Below are positions 58,182-64,000 of a DNA stretch of 64,000 nt, piece by piece (positions within the stretch are counted from its first letter, which is position 1; every line of letters starts with the position of its first letter). The notes below the pieces were generated by a model. It made no database searches. It was not told where the DNA came from and saw only the letters and a list, made by a program, of their open reading frames with translations. Source of the stretch: Olsenella sp. An293. Lineage in GTDB: Bacteria > Actinomycetota > Coriobacteriia > Coriobacteriales > Atopobiaceae. The DNA lies in NCBI RefSeq assembly GCF_002159495.1, contig NZ_NFIT01000005.1:62001-126000 (forward strand), given 5' to 3'. A program made the translations under genes and the position numbers.

Positions 58182-59069
58182 ATGAGCGCACTCATCGAGG
58201 CACGCGGCCTCACCAAGCACTACGACGGGTTCTCGCTGGAGGGCGTGAGCCTCACGGTCAACGAGGGTGAGGTCGTGGGCTTCATCGGCCAGAACGGGGC
58301 CGGCAAGTCCACCACCATCAAGGCCCTGCTCGGCCTCATCAAGCTCGACGGCGGCGGGGCGCAGGTCCTCGGCACCCCGAGCGACGAGCTCTCCCACCCC
58401 TCCGGCGCTGCCGTCAAGGAGCGCGTGGGCGTGGTCTTTGACACCGTCTCCCTCCCCGGGCACCTGCGCGTCTCCGACGTGGGCCGCATCTACCGGAGCG
58501 CCTATGCCTCCTGGGACGCGCACGCCTTCGACCGGCTCGCGCGCGAGCTCGGCCTCGACCCCAAGAAGGCCGTGAAGGACCTCTCGCGCGGCATGGGCAT
58601 GAAGCTCAGCCTCGCCTGCGCCCTCGCGCACGACCCGCAGGTCCTCATCCTCGACGAGGCCACGGCCGGTCTCGACCCGATGGCGCGCGACGAGGCGCTC
58701 GATCGCCTGCGCGAGTTCGTGGCGCGCCCGGGCCGCGCGATCCTCATGAGCAGCCACATCACGAGCGACCTCGAGCGCATCGCGGACCGCATCGTGTGCA
58801 TCGACGCCGGGCGCATCGTCTTCGACCTGCCCAAGGACGTCATCACCGACGAGACGGGCATCGCGCGCTGCCGCGTGGCCGACTTCGAGCGCGTGGCGGC
58901 GAGCGGCGTCGTGCCCGAGCGCGAGCTGCGCTACCTGCGCCATGACTACGGCATCGACGTCCTCGTGCCCGACCGCTTCGCCTTTGCCGAGAACTTCCCC
59001 GATATCCCCTGCGACCGCATGACCATCGACGACTACATGGCTCTCACCCTGAAGGGCGGTGTCCGATAA
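58182..59069 (+). CDS. ABC transporter ATP-binding protein
   Basis: This 295-residue ATPase has Walker A 'GQNGAGKSTTIKALLG', an atypical signature 'LSRGMGMKLSLACALA', Walker B 'ILDEATAGLDPMARDE' and H-loop 'MSSHITSDLERIAD'. The 'LSRGM' form is typical of YtrB-like exporters paired with YtrA regulators. It overlaps the first permease start by one base (TAATG). The transported compound is unknown. Confidence 0.92.
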   Translation: MSALIEARGLTKHYDGFSLEGVSLTVNEGEVVGFIGQNGAGKSTTIKALLGLIKLDGGGAQVLGTPSDELSHPSGAAVKERVGVVFDTVSLPGHLRVSDVGRIYRSAYASWDAHAFDRLARELGLDPKKAVKDLSRGMGMKLSLACALAHDPQVLILDEATAGLDPMARDEALDRLREFVARPGRAILMSSHITSDLERIADRIVCIDAGRIVFDLPKDVITDETGIARCRVADFERVAASGVVPERELRYLRHDYGIDVLVPDRFAFAENFPDIPCDRMTIDDYMALTLKGGVR

Positions 59070-59794
59070 TGAGGCGCGCCTACCTCATCGAGCTCACCAT
59101 CTTCCGCGACTACGGCAAGCAGCTCTTGGCCCTCGGATTTCTCGTGGCGGTGCTCGTGGGCTGCGGGATGCAGACCGTGCTCGCCGCCCCCTCGATCATC
59201 ACCTGCATGTTCTTCATGATGGGCGCCATGGGAGCGGCCGCCTACGACGAGCAGAACGACTGGGGCCGCTTCCGCCTCACCCTCCCGCTCTCCCGCAGCG
59301 ACGTGGTGCTCGGCCGCTACGCCGCCATCGTGACGCTGGGCCTCGGCGGCATGGCGGTGGGCCTGCTCGCCGCCTTCGCGATCAGTGCCGTGGCGGGCGC
59401 GGTGGAGCTGCCCGGCGAGCTCTCCCAGGCGCTCACGCTCGACCCCGGCACGCTCTCCGGGATGGCCTTCGCCACGACGTTCTGCCTGCTCATCGGCGCG
59501 ACCGTGGCCTCCGTCGTGACGCCGATCTACTTCCGCCTGGGCCAGACCAAGGCCACGCAGCTCCTGCCCACGATCATCGTCATGCTCTTCGTGCTGCCCG
59601 TGGTCTTCCTCGGCAACAGCGGGCTTCTCGACGGGGCGCTGCCGGGCGCCGAGCAGATCGCGGCCTTCCTCGCCTACATCGAGACGCCCGGGGGCCTGGC
59701 CGTGGGATGCACAGGCATGGTGGCGGCCGCCGTCGTCATCCTCGGCATCTCCGCCGCGATCTCCCTCAGGCTCTACGAGACGCGCGAGCTCTAG
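59069..59794 (+). CDS. ABC-2 type permease, copy 1
   Basis: This 241-residue membrane protein has about six helices ('LLALGFLVAVLVGCGMQTVL', 'IITCMFFMMGAMGAAAY' and others). 'DEQNDWGRFRLTLPLSRSDVVLGRYAAI' is the ABC-2 coupling region. It is clearly homologous to the next permease (same length, same 'DWGRxRLTxPLSRxDVVL' block, same 'TREL' end). The two probably form a heterodimer with the ATPase upstream. Confidence 0.88.
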   Translation: MRRAYLIELTIFRDYGKQLLALGFLVAVLVGCGMQTVLAAPSIITCMFFMMGAMGAAAYDEQNDWGRFRLTLPLSRSDVVLGRYAAIVTLGLGGMAVGLLAAFAISAVAGAVELPGELSQALTLDPGTLSGMAFATTFCLLIGATVASVVTPIYFRLGQTKATQLLPTIIVMLFVLPVVFLGNSGLLDGALPGAEQIAAFLAYIETPGGLAVGCTGMVAAAVVILGISAAISLRLYETREL

Positions 59795-59818
59795 AGCGCA
59801 GGCACGGACGAGAAGAGC

Positions 59819-59850
59819 GGGGCGCCGCGGGACCTTCCCCGCGGCGCCCC
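59819..59850. terminator. Hairpin between the two permease genes
   Basis: GGGGCGCCGCGGG (59819-59831) pairs perfectly with CCCGCGGCGCCCC (59838-59850). There is no T-run after it (TCGCAAAAG). It could lower expression of the second permease or protect the upstream mRNA. Confidence 0.5.
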
Positions 59851-59873
59851 TCGCAAAAGATTGGAGCACGAAG

Positions 59874-60599
59874 ATGCTGCGCGCCTACCTCGTTGACATG
59901 ACCGTCCTCCGGGACTACTCGCGGGCGCTCCTCGGCCTCGGGTTCTTCGTCGCCGTGTGCGTGAGCCTGGGCATGCGCACCACCGTGATGGCCCCGGGGC
60001 TCCTCACGATGATGTACCTTTTGCTCGGCGTGTCCGGGACGAACTCCTTCGACGACGACAACGGCTGGGGGCGCCTTCGCCTCACGATGCCGCTCTCCCG
60101 CCGCGACGTGGTGCTCGCCCGCTACGGCGCCATCGTGACGCTCGGGCTCGGCGGCCTGGTCGCCGGACTGGCGACGGCGCTCGTCCTCGCGGCGGTCGCG
60201 CACGTCGTCCCGCTGCCGGGCGGGCTGTCCCCCGCCTTTGCGCTCTCCGGGGACGCCCTGCTGGGCATGGCCCTCTCCGCGGGGGCGCTCTTTGCCGTCG
60301 GGTCGCTCTGCGCGGCCGTGGAGACTCCGCTCTTCTTCCGCTTTGGCAACACCAGGGCGACGCAGTACCTGCCGCTCGTGCCCCTCGTCGCGCTGCTCTG
60401 CCCCATCATCGTGCTGGGCGGAAGCGGCATGATCGACGAGAGCACGCTCACGGTCGAGGGCATCGCGGGGGCCCTGAGCTCCGTCTGGTCGCCCGCGGGC
60501 GCGGTGGCGTGCCTCGCCGGGCTGCTCGCGCTCTCGGCCGCCCTTCTCGGCCTCTCCGCCGCACTCTCCCTGCGTCTCTACGCGACGCGCGAGCTCTAG
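59874..60599 (+). CDS. ABC-2 type permease, copy 2
   Basis: This 241-residue paralogue of the preceding gene has 'DDDNGWGRLRLTMPLSRRDVVLARYGAI' as the coupling block, hydrophobic helices such as 'LLGLGFFVAVCVSLGM' and 'LAGLLALSAALLGLSAALSL', and the same C-terminal 'ATREL'. It likely arose by tandem duplication. It is separated from copy 1 by a 79-base gap with a strong hairpin. Confidence 0.88.
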   Translation: MLRAYLVDMTVLRDYSRALLGLGFFVAVCVSLGMRTTVMAPGLLTMMYLLLGVSGTNSFDDDNGWGRLRLTMPLSRRDVVLARYGAIVTLGLGGLVAGLATALVLAAVAHVVPLPGGLSPAFALSGDALLGMALSAGALFAVGSLCAAVETPLFFRFGNTRATQYLPLVPLVALLCPIIVLGGSGMIDESTLTVEGIAGALSSVWSPAGAVACLAGLLALSAALLGLSAALSLRLYATREL

Positions 60600-60612
60600 C
60601 AGAAAGGGCGCC

Positions 60613-60696
60613 ATGAACCTCGACCTCACCGTTCTCTTTGTGATCTTCCTGCTTCTCGTTGCCGTCCCGCTGAGAAACGCGCGGCGCCGGCGCTGA
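60613..60696 (+). CDS. Small single-helix membrane peptide
   Basis: A 27-codon frame encodes MNLDLTVLFVIFLLLVAVPL followed by RNARRRR. It has AAAGG upstream (AGAAAGGGCGCC then ATG) and starts 13 bases after the second permease stop, so it looks co-translated with the ABC operon. One hydrophobic helix with a basic C-terminal tail is typical of small accessory membrane peptides. Nothing is known of it; it could be a chance frame. Confidence 0.5.
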   Translation: MNLDLTVLFVIFLLLVAVPLRNARRRR

Positions 60697-60853
60697 GGGG
60701 CCGGGCGTCCCCACTAGGGCGCGGCCGCCCGAGCGCGTGCCGGAATCGGGCGGGCCGCAGCTCGCCGAAGCTCCTGGGCCGGTCGCCCATGCGCCCCCGC
60801 CACCCTATAATGGCGAGAAGAGACCCGCACGCCCTGCAGTGGGGAGACCGAAC

Positions 60854-61462
60854 ATGAGCTTTGACGTGAGCAAGCTGGAGTGGACGCGCCCGCCCGAGGA
60901 TTACCGCATCTCCCCGGGGCGCATCGAGATCGTCACCGAGCCGCACACCGACCTCTGGCAGCGGACGTACTATCACTTTCGCAACGACAGCGCGCCCGTC
61001 CTGCAGATGAGCTGCGACGAGAGGTTCTTCTCGTTTGTGGTGCGGACGGAGTTTGCGGAGAGCCACCACCGCTTCGACCAGTGCGGCGTCGTCGTGTACC
61101 TCGACGCTGAGAACTGGCTCAAGGGGTCGATCGAGTACGAGAACGAGCGCTTCCAGCACCTGGGCAGCGTCGTGACCAACCACGGCTACTCCGACTGGGC
61201 CACCACGGAGATCCCCGCCGGCGTCTCCTCCATGTGGTATCGGCTGAGCCGCCGGGAGGACGACTTCTGCATCGAGTGCTCCGAGGACGGCGTCACGTTC
61301 CACCAGATGCGCGTCTGCCACCTGCACGAGGCCACCGGCACGGTGCGCTTTGGCGTCTACGCGTGCAGCCCGGAGGACTCCAGCTTCCGCGCGATCTTCA
61401 CCAACATGGACCTGGGCGAGTGCGCGTGGCGGGCGCACGACGGCCAGGCCCCGGACCTGTGA
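60854..61462 (+). CDS. DUF1349 (concanavalin-like) protein
   Basis: This 202-residue cytoplasmic protein is of the DUF1349 family, a jelly-roll fold related to YesU/'regulation of enolase' proteins. Blocks are 'RFDQCGVVVYLDAENWLKGSIEYE', 'SVVTNHGYSDWATTEI' and 'FGVYACSPEDSSFRAIFTN'. Its role is likely sugar binding; not established. ATG 60854 follows GGGGAG; a TATAAT -10 box is at 60806. It overlaps the next hydrolase gene (GTGA). Confidence 0.88.
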   Translation: MSFDVSKLEWTRPPEDYRISPGRIEIVTEPHTDLWQRTYYHFRNDSAPVLQMSCDERFFSFVVRTEFAESHHRFDQCGVVVYLDAENWLKGSIEYENERFQHLGSVVTNHGYSDWATTEIPAGVSSMWYRLSRREDDFCIECSEDGVTFHQMRVCHLHEATGTVRFGVYACSPEDSSFRAIFTNMDLGECAWRAHDGQAPDL

Positions 61463-62253
61463 CGGGCGTCGTGGCCGGCCGGGAGGCGGGCGAGGGGCGC
61501 ACCGCGGCGAGCGTCGCCGAGAGGGACCTCTGGGCGGAGCACGACGGTATCCGCGTGTACGGCCGGCTGCGCGTGCCGGACGCCGCCGCTCCCCTGCCCG
61601 CCGTAATCTGCTCGCCGTTTTTCAGCGGAGACCACGAAACGGCCGGGGAGTGGGCCGCGCCGCTCGCAGAGGCGGGCATCGTCACCTGCGCGATCGACTT
61701 CTTCGGCGGCACGCCGCACTCGCGCTCGGGCGGGCGCACCACCGAGATGTCCGTCTGCACGCAGGCAGCCGACCTCTCCGCGGTGCTCGACGTCGTGCGC
61801 GCGCTGCCCGAAGTGGACCCCGACCGCATCTACCTGCTCGGACAGAGCCAGGGCGGCTTCGTGAGCACGATTGTCGCCGACGAGCGGCCCACCGACGTGG
61901 CAGGCCTCTTCCTGCTCTATCCCGCGCTCGTGATCCACGACGACGCCGTCGAGCGCTTTGGCGCTCCGGAGAACGTCCCCGAGGCCTATGAGATGTGGAT
62001 GGAGCTCGGCCGCCGCTATGCCGTGGACGCCCTGGCCTGGGACCCGTTCGAGCATATGAGCTACCCCGGCCCCGTGCGCATCTGGCAGGGCGACGCCGAC
62101 CCGCTCGTGCCGCTCGCCTACGCCGAGCGCGCGGCGCGCACCTACGCGAGCTGCGAGCTCGAGGTCGTCCGCGACGCGGGCCACGGCTTCTACGGCATCC
62201 GCAAGCGGCGCATCACAGAGCAGATCGTGGCGGCGGTCCTCGGGAGGGACTAG
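61459..62253 (+). CDS. Dienelactone-hydrolase-like alpha/beta hydrolase
   Basis: This 264-residue serine hydrolase has nucleophile '[12 protein letters not shown]', an acid in '[15 protein letters not shown]' and His in '[10 protein letters not shown]'. The start is a GTG at 61459 overlapping the DUF1349 stop (GTGA); a second GTG at 61471 is possible. Co-translation with the DUF1349 gene suggests a joint role, perhaps on a sugar ester. The substrate is unknown. Confidence 0.83.
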   Translation: MTGVVAGREAGEGRTAASVAERDLWAEHDGIRVYGRLRVPDAAAPLPAVICSPFFSGDHETAGEWAAPLAEAGIVTCAIDFFGGTPHSRSGGRTTEMSVCTQAADLSAVLDVVRALPEVDPDRIYLLGQSQGGFVSTIVADERPTDVAGLFLLYPALVIHDDAVERFGAPENVPEAYEMWMELGRRYAVDALAWDPFEHMSYPGPVRIWQGDADPLVPLAYAERAARTYASCELEVVRDAGHGFYGIRKRRITEQIVAAVLGRD

Positions 62254-62396
62254 GACGCCACGCGCGACGCGATCCCTCGCCTGCGGCGAGCCGCCCCCTC
62301 TTCACCTGCGACGAGTCGCTGGCCACCTCCCCTTTCACACCTTCCCTTTCACCTATAATGGGCAGCCACAACCATCCGCGCGAGAAAGGCGCCTTC

Positions 62397-63761
62397 ATGG
62401 ACATCACGCCCCAGGAAGTGGCCGAGACCCTCTCGATGGTCTCCGAGCAGAACCTCGACCTCCGCACCATCACGATGGGCATCTCGCTCGCGGGTTGCGC
62501 GGACGAGGACATGGCCCGCATGTGCGACAAGGTCTACGACCGCATCACGCGCACGGCCGAGCACCTCGTCGAGACCGCCGACGATCTTCAGGCCGAGTAC
62601 GGCATCCCCATCGCCAACAAGCGCGTCTCCGTGACGCCCATCGCGCAGATCGCCGCCGGCTGCGCCGACGAGGACCTCTCCCCGCTCGCGCACGCCATGG
62701 ACCGCGCGGCCGAGACCCTCGGCATCGACTTCATGGGCGGCTTCTCCGCGCTCGTCCAGAAGGGCATGGGCGACGCCGACCGTCGTCTCATCGCGTCCGT
62801 CCCCGAGGCGCTGGCCACCACCGACCGCGTGTGCTCGTCGCTCAACATCGCCTCCACGCGCGCCGGCATCAACATGGACGCCGTGCTGCTCTCGGCCGAG
62901 ACCATCCTCGAGTGCGCGCGCCGCACCGTTGACATCGACTGCTACGGCGCGGCCAAGTTCGTGGTCTTTGCCAACATGGTCGAGGACTCGCCGTTCATGG
63001 CGGGCGCCGTCCACGGCTCCGGCGAGGCGGACGCCGTCATCAACGTTGGCGTCTCTGGCCCCGGCGTCATGGCCGCGGCGCTCGCAGAACTGCCCGAGAC
63101 CGCGAGCCTCATGGACGTGGCCGAGAAGATCAAGCAGACCGCCTTCAAGATCACCCGTGCCGGCGAGCTCATGAGTCGCGAGGCGAGCCGTCGCCTTGGG
63201 GTCGAGAAGGGCATCGTGGACCTCTCCCTGGCGCCGACGCCCGCTGCCGGCGACTCCGTGGCCCAGATCCTCGAAACCATCGGCGTCGGCGAGTGCGGCG
63301 GCCCCGGCACCACCTGCGCGCTCGCGCTGCTCAACGACGCCGTGAAGAAGGGCGGCGTCATGGCGTCCTCGAGCGTGGGCGGCCTCTCGGGCGCCTTCAT
63401 CCCCGTCTCCGAGGACGCCGGCATGATCCGCGCGGCGGTGGACGGAGCGCTCTCTCTGGAGAAGCTCGAGGCCATGACCTGCGTGTGCTCCGTGGGCCTG
63501 GACATGATCGCCGTGCCCGGTGACACCTCAGTCGAGACCATCGCCGGCATCATCGCCGACGAGATGGCCATCGGCGTCATCAACACCAAGACCACGGCGG
63601 TGCGCCTCATCCCGGCCATCGGCCGCAAGGAGGGCGACATGCTCGAGTTTGGCGGCCTGTTTGGCTCCGCACCGGTCATGCCCGTCAACCAGTTTGCCGG
63701 CAGTGTCTTCGCGCACCGCGGCGGCCGCTTCCCCGCCCCGCTCAACTCGCTCAAGAACTAA
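62397..63761 (+). CDS. DUF711 / UPF0210 family (PFL-like) protein
   Basis: This 454-residue protein is of the DUF711 family, whose structure resembles pyruvate-formate-lyase/ribonucleotide-reductase barrels. Conserved blocks are '[16 protein letters not shown]', '[17 protein letters not shown]', '[15 protein letters not shown]' and '[12 protein letters not shown]'. Biochemical function is unknown; an ACT-domain protein usually accompanies it, but none is next to it here. A TATAAT -10 box is at 62354. A strong terminator follows. Confidence 0.92.
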   Translation: MDITPQEVAETLSMVSEQNLDLRTITMGISLAGCADEDMARMCDKVYDRITRTAEHLVETADDLQAEYGIPIANKRVSVTPIAQIAAGCADEDLSPLAHAMDRAAETLGIDFMGGFSALVQKGMGDADRRLIASVPEALATTDRVCSSLNIASTRAGINMDAVLLSAETILECARRTVDIDCYGAAKFVVFANMVEDSPFMAGAVHGSGEADAVINVGVSGPGVMAAALAELPETASLMDVAEKIKQTAFKITRAGELMSREASRRLGVEKGIVDLSLAPTPAAGDSVAQILETIGVGECGGPGTTCALALLNDAVKKGGVMASSSVGGLSGAFIPVSEDAGMIRAAVDGALSLEKLEAMTCVCSVGLDMIAVPGDTSVETIAGIIADEMAIGVINTKTTAVRLIPAIGRKEGDMLEFGGLFGSAPVMPVNQFAGSVFAHRGGRFPAPLNSLKN

Positions 63762-63780
63762 CCTCCAAGACAGCGAAAGG

Positions 63781-63818
63781 CGCGCGGGTCGAGGTTCTTC
63801 TCGGCCCGCGCGTTTTTT
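63781..63818 (+). terminator. Terminator of the DUF711 gene
   Basis: CGCGCGGGTCGAG (63781-63793) / CTCGGCCCGCGCG (63800-63812), one mismatch, loop GTTCTT, followed by TTTTTT. Confidence 0.93.
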
Positions 63819-63855
63819 GACCCGAGGTTCTTCTCGGCCCGAGGCCCTTATCGGC

Positions 63856-63959
63856 CCCCAAACTCCACACGTGGTGGTTCTTTCTCTAATTCGTATTAAT
63901 CCTACCTGGGGTTTTCCGTTACCTAAACAAAAGAGAAACACCACGTGTGGAGTTTGGGG
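63856..63959. repeat. Palindrome CCCCAAACTCCACACGTGGTG, copy 2
   Basis: CCCCAAACTCCACACGTGG (63856-63874; pairing runs to 63876) pairs perfectly with 63939-63959. The pairing continues imperfectly through TTCTTTCTC / AGAGAAA. The loop of about 60 bases is AT-rich. It shares 20 arm bases with copy 1 at 56.87 kb. Confidence 0.9.
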
Positions 63960-64000
63960 CCGAGAAGGATCGTGGCCGAGCGCCCCTGCCGAGAATAACC

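Noticed and set aside
61995-62396. A long N-terminal extension of the DUF711 protein
   Set aside because: The upstream in-frame part overlaps the hydrolase gene in another frame. A TATAAT box at 62354 and a ribosome site support the ATG at 62397.

Overview
The window comes from a GC-rich, actinobacterial-type chromosome. Features that fit include class II fructose-bisphosphate-type aldolase, ECF transporters, a SigI/RsgI pair, and heavy use of GTG and TTG starts after strong GGAGG ribosome sites. My best guess is a member of the Coriobacteriia (an Olsenella/Atopobiaceae-like gut or oral anaerobe). This is inferred from gene content and style. No rRNA or tRNA was found to confirm it.

Layout. 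1-6.5 kb: edge of an ABC transporter, a RelBE-type toxin-antitoxin pair, an OmpR-type regulator, and a sugar cluster (HAD phosphatase, DeoR regulator, class II aldolase, PTS EIIA, ROK kinase). 6.6-19.8 kb: M32 carboxypeptidase, dtd, mscL, manA, lipase-like hydrolase plus glpK, a CapA-like lipoprotein, asnS, pyrE, polysaccharide deacetylase, nitroreductase. 19.9-31.9 kb: a DUF3516-type RNA helicase, a lower-GC nuclease-like gene bracketed by two copies of one palindrome, a DUF362 protein, KDPG aldolase, HelD-like helicase, an AlbA_2 protein, fructosamine kinase, engB, and mntP behind a manganese-riboswitch-like leader. 32-39 kb: a giant FtsX-type permease with its ATPase and TetR regulator, then DegV and MarR. 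39.5-42.9 kb: an ECF transporter operon (S, fused A1A2, T) behind a Trp-rich leader peptide and terminator, which suggests tryptophan uptake controlled by attenuation. 43-45.7 kb: a SigI sigma factor, its RsgI anti-sigma factor and a PepSY lipoprotein. 46-55.5 kb: a DNA-repair-rich stretch (recQ, Y-family polymerase, nth, UvrA2-like) with thpR, an HTH-aminotransferase fusion and a peptide-deformylase-like protein. 55.8-64 kb: trmL, GNAT, esterase, a GntR-ABC operon with duplicated permeases, DUF1349 plus hydrolase, and a DUF711 protein.

The most striking property is between the genes. Many intergenic gaps hold a long inverted repeat, and the repeats fall into recurring families. The largest has two perfect 77-base arms around a 5-base loop. 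Several families exist both as a single short palindromic unit and as two units in inverted orientation, an arrangement like the REP/REPIN elements of other bacteria. In several cases the arms run into, or supply, the stop codons of the flanking genes. They probably act as bidirectional terminators, but their family structure, four-box symmetry and perfect arms suggest something that also spreads or is actively homogenised. I found no transposase for them in the window.

Other control systems worth attention are the shared promoter motif of sigI and the PepSY gene, the four operator boxes next to the HTH-aminotransferase fusion, the Trp leader peptide, and clean operator palindromes upstream of the antitoxin, TetR/ABC, MarR and GntR genes.
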